DNA of 64,000 nt from Diphasiastrum complanatum (taxonomy: Eukaryota > Streptophyta > Lycopodiopsida > Lycopodiales > Lycopodiaceae). The stretch spans positions 19,745,303-19,809,302 of the forward strand of contig CM055098.1 in the NCBI GenBank assembly GCA_029204225.1, in the 5' to 3' direction. The position numbers and the translations under genes were made by a program. Below the pieces are notes generated by a model. That model ran no database searches and had not been told where the DNA came from. It saw nothing but the letters and a program-made list of their open reading frames with translations. Within the stretch, counting starts at the first letter, position 1. Each line of letters opens with the position of its first letter. This document shows, one piece after another, positions 11,267 to 22,870 of the stretch.

Positions 11267-11820
11267 GCTACAAACCTGCTCTGAATAATTGCTGACCTGC
11301 ACTGAATGGTGCAATCTCAAATCCCAACCAATGTGTATTCTTAGCCCTGTTCCTTAAATGGCGTTGCCAAGTTGTACATATGTTGTATATACCAACCACT
11401 AGTTGCTTAATCATGTATGCTACAAACCTGCTCTGAATAGTTGCTGACCTGCACTGAATGGTGCAATCTCAAATCCCAACCAATGTGTATTCTTAGCCCT
11501 GTTCCTTAAATGGCGTTGCCAAGTTGTACATATGTTGTATATACCAACCACTAGTTGCTTAATCATGTATGCTACAAACCTGCTTTGAATAGTTGCTGAC
11601 CTGCACTGAATGGTGCAATCTCAAATCCCAACCAATGTGTATTCTTAGCTCTGTTCCCTAAATGGCGTTGCCAAGTTGTACATACCAACCACTAATTGCT
11701 TAATCATGTATGCAATTTTTTTTTTTTAAGCAATCTTAGCTCCGTAAATGGCGTTTCCAAGTTGTACATGTGTATATAACAACCACTAGTTGCTTAATCA
11801 TGTATGCAATTTTTTTTTTT
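11267..11820. repeat. 151-152 bp tandem repeat array upstream of TRM61
   Basis: A unit beginning 'tgctacaaacctgctctgaa' starts at 11267, 11418 and 11570, i.e. spacing 151 and 152 bp. A fourth, deleted unit runs to about 11820 with a poly-T insertion. The first unit begins 33 bp upstream of the TRM61 start codon, so the array must cover its 5' untranslated region or core promoter. Confidence 0.9.
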
Positions 11821-12094
11821 TGAAGCGTGTCATTTTGTGTAACTCTTCATATTTTGTTTTTGAGCTGCTAAAAGTGTGCAAAAAGTTTCATATCTTTCGA
11901 CCTTTTGAAAAAAGTTTGGCCTCGACTTTCAAAAACATTACTTACTATACATGACATGGTGAGAACACTTAAGTTTACGTTTTTAAGCAACAATGAGCTC
12001 ATTGTTCTCAATCTTGCAAAGGGTGATGATGGCAGAGTCGAGCTCTTCTCACCTCCCTTTGTTGATTGCCTCAATGTCAATTTACTTCTCTAAT

Positions 12095-14029
12095 TTGTTG
12101 TAGCAAAATTGGCAAAGTTTCAGCAACAGCAACATAGCTTTTTTTATTATATATCAGTATATCTGTTCATTATATAGAAGAGAGCAATTCAAAAGTTGAG
12201 TTAGTTCAAGTTTCAAGAGTAGTCATTCTTCTTCTTCTCCTCTCTCTTTGTTCCACCATAGTTGTAGACTGATTATTAATAAGCTATCACAATAACAATT
12301 TGTGTATGAGCATCATTTATAGCAAAATTAGATGCAATATCATTATAGTGTAATCAAAGTAGACAGTGGATGTATTTTTCATCTTTTGCAATACATACTT
12401 CATCCGACATATTCGACAAGTGATTTGTCTTGTCTTACTTTTCTGTTATTCATGCTATTATGATCCGAGTTCTGATAATTGGCAATAATGCATACATTGT
12501 TTCCTTCACATGTGAATTGTAATGAAGAACAATAATTTGTGTGTATTTCAAATCATAACTTGATTCAAAGATCAAATAATCATCAATATCAGCATATATA
12601 CAATGCTATTTTTGAGTTCTACATACATCATTGTAGTTTGACACAAATTTAACATTTACGTATATTCCTACACTATAGCATTTCATGTTATGATCATCAA
12701 TTCTTGTTCTATTTTAAAAGGTATCTACCGAGTGTGAAGTTTTTGGCCTTGTCTTGGAAAGGCAATACTATGTGTTGAGGTTGGTCAGAGAATTTTCTAC
12801 AAATGGGAAGTATATTTGAGAATGACAAGAATGTTCCTAACCATAGTGGTTAATTAACTACAATTTGTAGTGATTCCAAATTAACCTCAAGTTCCCAAAT
12901 GTTCATATAGATGTCATACATTTTGATATGTTCATATAGATGTCATACATTTTGATATCAATTTACGTCAATACAAGGGATGCTCTCCAAAATCTCTTTT
13001 GAATTCAAGAATATTTTTTAATGATTCCATGTATATTCCTAATAAAAAAAGTTTGGTGGGTAGATTAGAGGCATACCCTCTACCAAATTTTACAAGCAAG
13101 GAATGGATTATCAGAAAGTTTTTGATCGAGATTATACATGGATACTCAAAGCATATTAAAATGTAGCACTGGTTCAAAGAATAATAGATTAAGTGGGAAT
13201 CTACCCTTTAGTGTATTTGTTGATTTTTTTCAATCCTAGTATTCAAGGCAACAACAAATAAAACTAAGATTAGAATAAGACAATAAGCTTATGGATGCTT
13301 TAGTGTAAGCTAATTAATGCATGTTCTTTTCACAAGCTCATTCTGAGCTTACTACTTATGAACTCAATCCCGAATAAAGGTTCAAAACTTTTATAATTCA
13401 ATCACATGAGAATGACCTATAACTTATCCAAGTTATCATTTACATGTTGGGTTCCTCTTTTAGTTTCATCACAACACTCATAATGAACCATTGTTAAATT
13501 TTATGACAAATATCCATTTACAACAACCAATTTCAAAATGGTTTCATCTATGTTCCTGGTAATGTAGAAAGAGAGCTAACATTTGCTTTAAGAGTTTCTC
13601 TTTCTTTTTAAAATCCAAAAGTTGAGAAGAGAAAGAATTCACAAACGTTTTCCAAAAAAAATCCACCTTCTATGTAAAAAACTTCCCTTCACATAAAGTA
13701 GAATTTTTTAGTCTATCTTTCTTAATCCAAGGTAAGAATAGACTAAAAATCCATTGAAGGTCATTGAAGTTCTGTAAAAAAACCAAAAAATCAAAATGAA
13801 AGGTAGTTTTAGCTTATGATGGATTGCTTACACTCTTCACTACTTCTTGATACTCTACACATGCATATACGGTTCCAAACCTTGTACTTACTCCAATTAG
13901 TGTGTTTTGGGCTTCACAAGGATATTAATTACTTGTGGGTCACATCCAATATGACGTGGCATAACTAATAGCTTGTTTCGCTTGAGTATCGTGTATCCAG
14001 GACTAGGAGTATACAGAATCCTATGTATT
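12095..14029. other. no gene recognised; possible 3' LTR of the neighbouring gypsy relic
   Basis: The stretch is AT-rich with only short frames. A perfect 29-bp tandem duplication occurs at 12900-12928 and 12929-12957. The right end, next to the purine-rich CAAGGGGAGAAA (minus strand, about 14035), may be the 3' LTR of the minus-strand gypsy element at 14030-14736, but no second LTR copy was found to prove it. Confidence 0.4.
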
Positions 14030-14736
14030 TCTCCCCTTGAGCTACTTTTGTCCTCAGAAGCGAAACTTAGGAAGATTCTTCTTTATGCTATCAACTCTCT
14101 CCCACAAATCATCATTCTCAATATGACCTTTCCATCGAATTAAGCACTCAATTATAGAACAATTTCTCAATTGTGTATCCTGGGTTCTGAGCACCTTCTC
14201 ATGTTCCAAAGGTACACTAAGCAATAAACTTTCCAAATGGGATAAATCCTCATCAGATCCAACTGTATTACCTTCATGTAAACATAGTTTCAAACTGAAG
14301 TAAGAGTTTGTATCATGAAATTTTAGCTTTTTTCTATTTTTTTTAGTAGTGTCAAATTTTGACACATTTAAAATCCATCGGATTTTGAAGGTAAAAACAA
14401 AAGTGTCGGATTCCGACAACCATGTGGCAAAACAAAAAAAATGAAAAAAAAAAATGTCGGAATCCGACGTCCACATGGCAAAAAACACTTAACAAGCCAG
14501 TCCTCCACGACCTCGGGTTTCTTCTCCTTTTTCTCCCCCAAATAAGTCCTCGGTTGAAAACCGAGATTGGGCGAAGACAACAATTTGACCTGGTTCAGAA
14601 GAACTTCCATTTGTTGATCTCTCAAAGTATTCTGATTATTCATATCATTGAATGCATTACTCCATTGCTAGAAAATCAGCATATAAGATGGTGCACTAGG
14701 ATTTGGCACGGCCTGATTCACACCTTCTTCAGCCAT
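14030..14736 (-). pseudogene. internally deleted Ty3/gypsy element: gag start joined to chromodomain-like C-terminus
   Basis: On the minus strand an ATG at 14736 opens a gag-like N-terminus (MAEEGVNQAVPNPSAPSY, then NTLRDQQMEVLLNQVKLL) with one in-frame stop. About 200 bp later, without protease, reverse transcriptase or integrase, comes the C-terminal end of a gypsy polyprotein: LIRWKGHIENDDLWERVDSI and LPKFRFEDKSSS, the chromodomain-like tail expected after integrase. A purine-rich tract follows. Nearly the whole pol region is missing, so the copy is non-autonomous or simply deleted. Confidence 0.6.
14349..14468. repeat. three short palindromes in the gypsy relic
   Basis: GTGTCAAATTTTGACAC lies at 14349, TGTCGGATTCCGACA near 14403 and TGTCGGAATCCGAC near 14455. 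The last two are followed by related text ('catgtggcaaaa' and 'cacatggcaaaa'), so they form a roughly 52-bp direct repeat of a palindrome. Confidence 0.6.
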
Positions 14737-15679
14737 CTTGATTGTTATTAAATTTAGTTAGTAGTTTGATTAACTATTAATGAAGTACAGTTGGCCAAAT
14801 CTGACTGAAATTGACTCCAATATGGTCAATTCACTAATTTCAGTACATTTCATAGATAATTCAAGAAATTGAAAATTTTGAAATTTTGGAATTATATTTT
14901 ATTTTATTTTAAAATTCTACGTAATTTGAAACTTCATCAAAAACACTGTCAGTATTTAGACAATCGAAATCGAATTTTTTTTTATAGTACAATTCTAAAT
15001 CTTACTGATATAATGTCTATCAAGCATGCAAGACATGCGACATTAACTGTTTTTTTTTTTTTTACTTTAAATTTCAGTTTTACAGAATTTGTCAACCAAA
15101 ATCACTGATTTGTGTCCTAACTGTTAGAGCACATGCGTATAACCGCTCAAAACGAATGTGAATCCATCATGCCTGTCAGAATCACTCTCAAAATCAACAT
15201 GCAATCAATCCAGGCAAGCACATTACCACAATTTAGGAAAAAGACTAGCATGCAATTAGAACAATTACGGATTTTGCCAAATTTACACACAAAACTACCA
15301 AAATTTCAAACGGCCATAACTTTGGCTACAGTACACCAAATTAGGTGTTGTAAAGCACAATACGGAGGGAGACCAAGTGACCGAGATGGTTGTCACATCA
15401 GCTTGCCATCTAGGCTTCACACATGTGAGAACAGAACAGTCAAAGTTCAATAGTTCTACAAGTCCAAAATCATGCAAACACCTCCCCAAGCCAAAAAGTT
15501 GTTGGCTGATTCTGACGAATCCCCAAGATACTCGGCCAGAGCTAACCAAAGGCACCTCTCACCTTGGACTGAGGAGGTCTGAGAAGATGAGACGAACGAA
15601 GGCTGAGAGCCAAGTATGAGAGCCGAGGAATGCTAGTTAGAAATGACAAGCAAGAAGTGTGTAAGCCTCATGGAGATGG

Positions 15680-15970
15680 CTACTTCTATTGTTAGAATTT
15701 GATTTTCGGACAGTAGTCCGCAAGGAAAAACAACACTACATGGCAAATCATGTGTCGCAAATCAAGGGAAAGGAGATTGCAACCCAACCCGATGATGAGC
15801 TAGCCAATGCTGTCTTATTTTACGTAGACACAGTACCGGAGTGGGCTGCTGACATCGTTAAATGTCTAATGCAGGGCCAACCAGACAAATTACTACCAAA
15901 GGGGGATTAGCGAAAATTGATCTTGAAAGCTAGACCTTATCAGCTGATTCCCAAAAGATGGAATGACCAT
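15680..15970 (+). pseudogene. Ty3/gypsy fragment: end of RNase H and linker to integrase
   Basis: The frame reads LEFDFRTVVRKEKQHYMANH and then a linker, EWAADIVKCLMQGQPDKLLP, ending in a stop and RKLILKARPYQLIPK. The first phrase matches the standard RNase H end of gypsy elements (FDFxVVVRKGKxHxxADHLSR pattern) and the rest matches the linker before the integrase zinc finger. Only about 95 codons survive. Confidence 0.65.
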
Positions 15971-16935
15971 GTAGGAATTAGTATTTCTAGGCAAATGTAA
16001 TAAATGCAAGTAGACCCATCTTAAAGAAAGTAGAGTGAGCCACCTTTTGATGATGACATCTATTGGAGAGCATTATTCTACTTGTAATTTGTGAAATGTG
16101 GAAATGCCACTAGGATGCCACCTAAGGAGCTCTCTTGCTTATTGAAGGGACTCTCTCTTTGAGAAGAGGATCTTTTTGTGTAATATACCCACTCCATGCT
16201 GAAATGAGAAGAGCCTTCACGAGTTTGGTGCATCCATTGAGCTCATTGATCATGCTTGTTTATTGAGTGATACATTCTTGATCTTGCCCTTCCATCCTTT
16301 GTGTGTGGTTGTGGATAGTAGAGTGGATTAGTTTTCTTGCTTTCCTAGAGTGGGTTAGATTTCATTTCTTGTTTGTGGATTAATGTAGGAATCAGCATTC
16401 AGGTAAATTAAATAGGCTAGGTTTTGTGAGTTAATTCTTGCATATCCCCTTACAACCATGTTTTGATGTTCTTGGGATGTCCACGAATCAAAAGATTGGT
16501 TGGTTTTTTTTATTCTTGGACTTCTAAAATGCTGCTAGAATAGTTTCTTGTTTCAGTTTTGTGGATTAATGCAAGTGTAGTAGTGTAGGATCTGATTGTA
16601 ACTCGTGTTTGCAGCATTAGAGTAGGATTTCAGTCATTGTTCAATGATTTTGCATGTTGATCTGATGGTTGAATGTTTTGGCATGCATGATTGACTGATT
16701 GTGGTCGTTTATGCATGTGCTTCAGTGCAAGAGTGACAAACCTGAGTTGTCCTCTGGCAAGTAGCACAATACTACAACGATAATCAATCTCCTCCGTCCG
16801 AGTTGGGCTCTGAACAAGATAGATAATCTAAAACAAGTGCCCACAATTTCTGCTGACAAGCAGAGCATAGACACAACCTGGAAGTAAGAAGATTAATCAA
16901 TAAACAGATCCTCCCAAGCAGAGAATACATTAACA
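15971..16935 (+). repeat. probable gypsy LTR (5' boundary not found)
   Basis: The right end is defined by TTAACA directly before a primer-binding-site-like sequence at 16938. The region has an untranslated, repeat-poor, T-rich composition typical of an LTR U5. The left boundary cannot be set because no second copy is in the window. Confidence 0.35.
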
Positions 16936-16937
16936 TT

Positions 16938-16955
16938 TGGCGCCGTTAGTACTTG
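16938..16955 (+). other. primer-binding site, gypsy type
   Basis: TGGCGCCGTTAGTACTTG follows a CA-ended LTR edge with a 2-bp spacer. The TGGCGCCGTT core is the common primer-binding start of many plant gypsy elements. The downstream internal region has been lost, and a copia relic follows. Confidence 0.5.
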
Positions 16956-17384
16956 GACCAACACATAATCAAACTATAAACTACTGTAATGTTGCCCACA
17001 CTCAGAATCCTGCCCACACTCGCTCCATCTTTGCACACCTCTGAATTATTCTTGGCCTTCACTGTTTCTGACCATGCAGTTTGATATATGAAATGCAACC
17101 TCCACTTGCACAAGACCTGCAATACAGGAATATTTTTTGACAAACATCCACACATCACTCATCTGATCTTCACCAGCACTCTCACGGCCTACACCTTCTT
17201 CAGACCTGCAACATGCACCCCGCAATATACTCCACACACTACCACACATACCTCCTACAACCAACGCCTTACCTTCATCTCTCACACATCTGCAGATGCC
17301 ATGCTCTCCTCCATCACTATCTTCTCATCCTAAATCGTGCCCCCATGCCATTCTTCCCTTCACGAGCCCCACACTTCAATGCGA

Positions 17385-18850
17385 ACAATTCGACCACCTG
17401 TGATGCATGCCTGAAGGGTAAGATGTCATGCACTCCATTTGTTAAAGACTCCTACAGAACAACCAAGATTCTGGAGTTAGTGCAATCTGACATTTGTGGG
17501 CCTTTCAATGTGATCTCAGTAGGAGGCTCAAAATATTACATAACCTTCATTGATGATTATAGTAAATTCGCCAGAGTGTATGTCATTCGGAATAAGTCAG
17601 AAGCATTTGATAAATTCACAGAGTATGTGAATTGGTCAGAGAGATGCACTCACAACAAAGTGAAGTAGATTAGGATAGATTGAGTGGCGAATACATCTCG
17701 AATTGCTTCATTGGCTTCTGCAATGATCGTGGTATCATTCACAGAAGGATAACCAACGGGGTTGTCTTAGTTGGTTAGCTTGACATCCAAAGTTTCTTTG
17801 GTCTCAGGTTCGAGCCTCCCCTTGGAAACCAAGAAGCATTCACAGAAGGACCGCAATTTACACACCGCAGCACAACGATGTTGCAGAGAGGAAGAATAGG
17901 ACCCTGATGGAAGCTGTCAGATGCATGATGGCCTACTCGAAAGCTCCAAGGGTACTAATGGTGGGGTAGAAAGCCCAACTTGTCTTACATCAGAATCTTT
18001 GGCTGTGCAGCTTATGCACATATCCTTGATAAGCTTCGAAAGAAGCTTGATGAGAAAGCTGAATAGGGATTTCTGGTAGGTTATGACAACAATTCGTCAC
18101 ACTACAGAATCTACATGCCATACATGGACACTGTGAAGAAAATGAGGGATGTCAGTTTTGATGAGATCAGGACAATGGCCAATGATGATCCTCTCAACTA
18201 TGAGGTTCTAGAAAGACAGTACTATGATCTGCCACCAGCGACAGAGGGAGCAGAAGACGAATACGAAAACGAAATTTTTTGAGTTGCTTCGCATTCGAGT
18301 GACGAATCAAAAGACAAAAGACTCGAGAGATAGCCTTCTGCTACAGTATCTGTAAACCAAGATGGTTCCGGACCTAGCAGAGCAAACAAAGGCAAAGGCA
18401 TTCTTGTCCCCGGAGGATCTCCTAGAAGGTTGACAAGACAACGAAGAGCGCTAGTAAGATATGTGTCAGGCAGCTCTGCTTCCACATCAAAAGAATTCTG
18501 TGAATTCAATGGCGAACCACAGACATTTGAGGAGGCAATTGAATGTCCAGAGAAAGACAAATGGATCCAAGCCATGAACGAGGAGATGGAATCCATGAGG
18601 AAGAACCAAGTATGGACATTGGAGCCATTACCAGATAAGCAAAAGGCTGTGAAGTGCAAATGGGTTTACAAGCTCAAGTATGGACTAGATGGGGATGTCT
18701 CGAAATAAGGCAAGATTGGTAGCGAAGGGATTCTCTTAGAGATATGGTATTGATTATTCTGAAACCTTCTCTCCTGTCATAAAACATTTGTTCCTACGTT
18801 TGTTACTTGCATATGCAACTGTTTATGACCTCAAGATCCACATTGTGGAT
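17385..18850 (+). pseudogene. Ty1/copia relic: GAG-pre-integrase, integrase, start of reverse transcriptase
   Basis: The pieces come in copia order across several frames: CDACLKGKMSCTPF (GAG-pre-integrase), LVQSDICGPFNV and FIDDYSKFARVYV (integrase), HNDVAERKNRTLMEA after a SINE-like insert, and the reverse-transcriptase start WIQAMNEEMESMRKNQVWTL and VKCKWVYKLKYGLDG near 18560-18690. It ends near 18850 shortly after YDLKIHIVDD, so the catalytic YVDD box and RNase H are missing. Several stops and frameshifts make it non-functional. Confidence 0.85.
17750..17836 (+). mobile_element. SINE-like tRNA-derived insertion with 14-bp target-site duplication
   Basis: An 87-bp insert interrupts the copia integrase and is flanked on both sides by CATTCACAGAAGGA (17736-17749 and 17837-17850). 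It carries an A-box-like TGTCTTAGTTGG and a B box GGTTCGAGCCT at tRNA-like spacing, as expected for an RNA polymerase III promoter. Removing insert plus one flank restores the integrase frame GIIHRR-TAIYTPQH. It ends in a small hairpin (CTTGGAAACCAAG) rather than a clear poly-A tail. Confidence 0.75.
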
Positions 18851-19600
18851 GATAAGACAATCTTCTTGCATCACTGCGTGGATCTGTCATGCAGTGCTTG
18901 AAGAATCAGAAAAAATCAATAGATAATTTTGTAGCTGTTGTGCACAATATTGATCTGTATGATTGTATGATCTTGAATTTATTTTTGTCTGCTACTATTC
19001 GTGTGTCTGATTCGCTTGTTCATTATATTATGCACTTTGGTTTGATATTGCTGAATGTTGTTTAATTTTGTTAATGTAGATTAGTAGTGTCTGACTACTC
19101 TCTGAAGGATTGTCGGAGTGATATAGCCGACAGTGACCAACGATCACATCTGAATTCTTGATGAACTAATTTCGTTCGCAAATCCTTTTGCTTCGTGCTT
19201 CGCTTCGCTTCACGATCACTTGGCTATAAGAATAAATCAATTTTAGAGACTCACTTAGGTTTCATTTTATTTCGTCCTGTTTCGTTTCGTCTCGTTTCGT
19301 CTCATCTCGTTAAGAGCGCGATTGATCTTGTCGCGAATTATTTCATTTCGTTTTGTTTCGTTTTGAGACCTTTGTGCTTCCAGCATGAATCAATGTCAGA
19401 GCTCACCTAAGTTTTGCTTCGCTTCATTTTGTTTTGTTTTGTTTTTAGATTTTGTCTCGTTTTGTTTCGTTGTGTTGTAGAGCCCGATTGAATCAACTTG
19501 AATAGAAATAATTTGAGTTTCGCAAAAAGTTTCGCAAATTGTTCAAGATCTGTTTTATCAATTTGTCACCAAAGTTTGAGTTTGAATTTTTGTATTTTTT
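18851..19600. repeat. no gene; TTTCG-type microsatellite
   Basis: After the copia break no coding signal is visible. Positions about 19195-19480 are rich in TTTCG, TTTTG and TCTCG pentamers, an imperfect pentanucleotide microsatellite interrupted by unique sequence. Confidence 0.6.
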
Positions 19601-20983
19601 CTGAGTGCATTCATTTTTCATTCGCCATCAAAAATTTGTTCAATCTTTAGTCCAGTCGCATGTTCAACGTGTTTCAACTACGTGTTCCACACGTCGATCC
19701 AATCTTGAGCATGAACAGTTACCAACAACAACATCCCCACCAACAGATTTTTTTTTTGGGGGGGGAGAGAGTGGATTTGCAGGCATCCACTTGAGCAGCC
19801 ACATCGCCAGCAACAACATCAACAGATTGACAGCCAAGGTCATGAACCAAAGACGATAATGACAAGGCTAAGAAGACAGATAGGCAAATCAGAGTGACAC
19901 AATCTGAAGAAGTACTCCAGTCACGAGGAAGATCTTTCAGAAAAAAAAAAACACAAGCATTGAAAAATCAGTCTTCTTCTTCATCCAGCCTCTTGCCATA
20001 CTTCTGCACCCATTCTCATGTTTATCGCCCACACCATCTACCGTTGTCACCACCACCACCACCCTTCTGTTTGTTTATCATCAGTTCACTGTTCTTCTGA
20101 GATATCCCCAGTTTTTTATAGTCTTACCGAAGCAGCTGATAGATCATTACAAATGTCTTGCGAAGACCAACTACCGCCTACATTGGTTGATCAGCCGAAA
20201 AAGATTTAAGAAGCAGGATAAGTAGTAGACATAAGAAATTAAGAAAAGAAGTTGAGGATGAAAGGACAAAACTTAAGCAACAGTTGAGTCAGATCGAAAG
20301 AAACTCTCTAGAGCAATGATACTTGGATTCCCTCCTATGAAACTCGAAGAGATCCGAAAGTAATGGATCAAAAGAAAGTGCTGCAGAAAAAGAAAGTTGA
20401 AGACAACCGTGAACCTGCAAAATAAAACGAGCTCCTCACATAACGAGTGGTGGTCGAAGCTCAATATTGCAAGGGTCCAAGGCTGCAACTGTAGAACTAT
20501 CAGTTCCTTCACACCCCACCCCCCCCCCCCACCAAGCCTTCATCATGTTTCCTTACCGTTACCAAACCATCCATCCAAATCTGTTCCTACCAACAATTTT
20601 TTGATGATGAGTCTTTCCCCTTGAGACTGATAACCAAGATTTGTGCAACCTATCAGGAAAGAGCATCGACAAGACTGGAACTTTAATTGAGAGATGAATT
20701 ACAGAAACGCCTAGAAGCAAAATGAAGGATACAGACCTCCCAGAAGTTAGTGTCTGCCAACCATAGATGAAACCGTCAATGGCAAATACAAGTGATAAAA
20801 AAAAAAGACACGCGGAAAGCACTCAGGTATGCAAGTTGTGAAGCTGTTGGGGACTCTCCAATTTTGAGAATGTCAACCACTTGCAGCAATAAGACATTCT
20901 GATTACATTGCGGCAATTTGTGAAAAACAGTTTTTGATAAGACTGGCAACAATAAGCACTTGGTTTTATGCAAGCGAACGAAG
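19601..20983. other. low-complexity region with gag-like fragments, nothing assignable
   Basis: Glutamine- and histidine-rich frames (for example SMNSYQQQHPHQQ) and a frame with SLQMSCEDQLPPTLVDQP hint at a decayed gag, but no domain is recognisable. Homopolymers occur at about 19748-19766 (T then G) and 20518-20531 (C). Confidence 0.3.
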
Positions 20984-21778
20984 TGTTGGGGGTATTCCCA
21001 ACACAACATGAGCAAAGAGATAAATTTAATAATAAATGTGTTGCAAGGGCATGGCCCTACACATATAAGTCCATGGCCCAATGAACATGCAAACTAATTG
21101 TAAATAGAAATAATAGGCTTGGGCCCTTTATAATTAAAATAAACCTTGAGGCCCAAAGTCATTTTAGAACTTAGAGTTTACTTTTTAGAGTTGGGTCCAC
21201 TTTTGGACTCACATGAATCTTGTGAATTCTAACGTACTTTTTATGGACCCTCGGATCAAGTTGGGTCCAAGATTGAATGGTTAGGATCATTGTGACTATT
21301 AGCCAATAAGATTTTGGGGCAAGGGGTTTTCCCATTTATAAAAAGACACAAATTATACTCTATTTGGATGCTTAATGAGAAGGAGAAAACTCTACCATTT
21401 TTGGAAGAGAAGCATCCTCATTTGCTATTCAATGCTTGCTATTGCTCTTATTGTTTTTACCATTTGCTCTCAAGTTTCTACTTTTTGGTTCTAATAGTTT
21501 AAGTTTCTCCCTTAGCAAGTACAATGAGCATTTGAGCTAACCTCCACCGTCATCCTCTCTCTTTCTTTCTATCACACACTCTCTCTCCCTCTCTTTCACT
21601 TCAAATCATGATGAATGCTAGTTTAGTGGAGTAGAGTTAGTGGGAGTAGTGTTAAAGGTGGTAGTGTTAGTGTAAGAAGTAGAGAACTATCTAAAAGTAG
21701 CATCTTTACATAATTAGGTACCTATCAAGTGTTCTAACCCTAGTTGACAGGCGAGAGGGCTACTACGACATGAGACCA
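20984..21778 (+). repeat. 5' LTR of a Ty3/gypsy element
   Basis: The left edge is TGTTGGGGGTATTCCCAACA, whose ends are inverted repeats as in many LTRs. The right edge is taken as the CA twelve bases before the primer-binding site at 21791. It contains a TTTATAAAAAG TATA-like box near 21336. No matching 3' LTR is in the window. Confidence 0.55.
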
Positions 21779-21790
21779 TTGACCCTAAAG

Positions 21791-21808
21791 TGGCACCGTT
21801 GCCAGGGA
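21791..21808 (+). other. primer-binding site of the gypsy element
   Basis: TGGCACCGTTGCCAGGGA is a one- or two-mismatch version of the common plant gypsy primer-binding site TGGCGCCGTTGCCGGGGA. It sits between the LTR and a long untranslated leader. Confidence 0.7.
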
Positions 21809-22870
21809 TAGGTTTTCACTAACTAGTATAGCTACATTTTAGTTATTTCTTGTTTTTTAGAGTAGTTGTAGGTGGATTTTGGGGTATAAAGAGTTAGTTT
21901 TCTACATTTTCTTGTATTTGGATTGTTCTCAGCTAGTGGAGGAGGTGTGAGAGAGTGGAGGAGGCCCTGAACAGCCTCTAAGGGCTTGACAACCAAACCA
22001 AAATCTGAGAAAATCCAAAAAACACACCAATCTGCATCTTGGAGGAAAAAGAGCCAAATTTCTCATCAGATTTTGTTTTCTCCAAAACTAGTGAGAGATA
22101 ACCCTCGCATGACTGGCAGCAGCTCTAGGGTACTGTCCCAGACCTGCATAGAAGCCTGCGAGAGTTAGTTCCAAGTAGATTGCAAAAATCAGAGAAAAAA
22201 TCATAAAAATTCAAATAATCCTTGTAAAAAACAAAAAAAATTCAAATCTTCATAAGAACTCTCGCAGAGTCCCCTGAAGTTCTATCTCATTGAGACCAGG
22301 ACACAATGGAGCTTGTGAGAGTTAGTTCAAAATTTAACTGTCTGTGCAAAAGTTCCCAGTGAAAAAAAGACGAGAAAGTACCAAAGAATTCTCTCAAACA
22401 CTAAAACTTTCAGTTCCAATGGTCAAGAACCCTCACAGAGAATTCTGAAGTTCCATCTCAGTGAGACTAGGACACAGAGGAGTCTATAAGAGTTAGTTTG
22501 ATTCTAGTGAGCTGAAAAGTGGGTTTAAGTGTCACAAAATCACTAAAAAGTCAAGATCCAGCAAATCCTTCTAGAGAGAACTCTAGCAGACCACTCCAAT
22601 CGATCCATAATGTCAATTTCCATTAGTGTTGAAGCCTGCGAGGTTTAGTACTGATTATTGGTGAAGATCAAGCCAAATTAGTGATTTTGAACCCTCGCAA
22701 ACAGTGAAATTTTTACTTAATGTGAGAGTTAATCCTCATAGAGATTTTCAGAGTCAAATCTACCTTAGATAAGCTCATGTAATCCTTGTGAGAGTTAGAT
22801 CCCAGTAATTAGAAAGATATCAAGATTTTTTTACTGCAAAACAACTAAAGAACCCTCGCACAACCAACCC
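21809..22870 (+). other. gypsy leader with recurring short motifs
   Basis: The leader has many stops and repeatedly uses the phrases 'gagagttagtt' and 'aaccctcgca'. A block of about 70 bp at 22258 ('tctcattgagaccaggacac') recurs at about 22430. This could be an RNA structure or packaging region, but that is inference. Confidence 0.45.

Noticed and set aside
10706-11288. Plus-strand open frames across the TRM61 first exon
   Set aside because: They are antisense shadows of the conserved minus-strand coding sequence.
11267-11820. 152-bp repeats as a CRISPR array or centromeric satellite
   Set aside because: There are only about four contiguous units with no spacers, next to a plant gene; too few copies for a satellite claim.
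17750-17836. Functional tRNA gene
   Set aside because: The A and B boxes are present but the acceptor and T stems do not pair properly, and the flanking duplication shows a retroposed insert.
18840-18850. Two copia relics (near 18850 and 50261) both ending around the DLEIH segment of reverse transcriptase
   Set aside because: The first continues about ten codons past that point, so the breakpoints are not identical and coincidence is likely.
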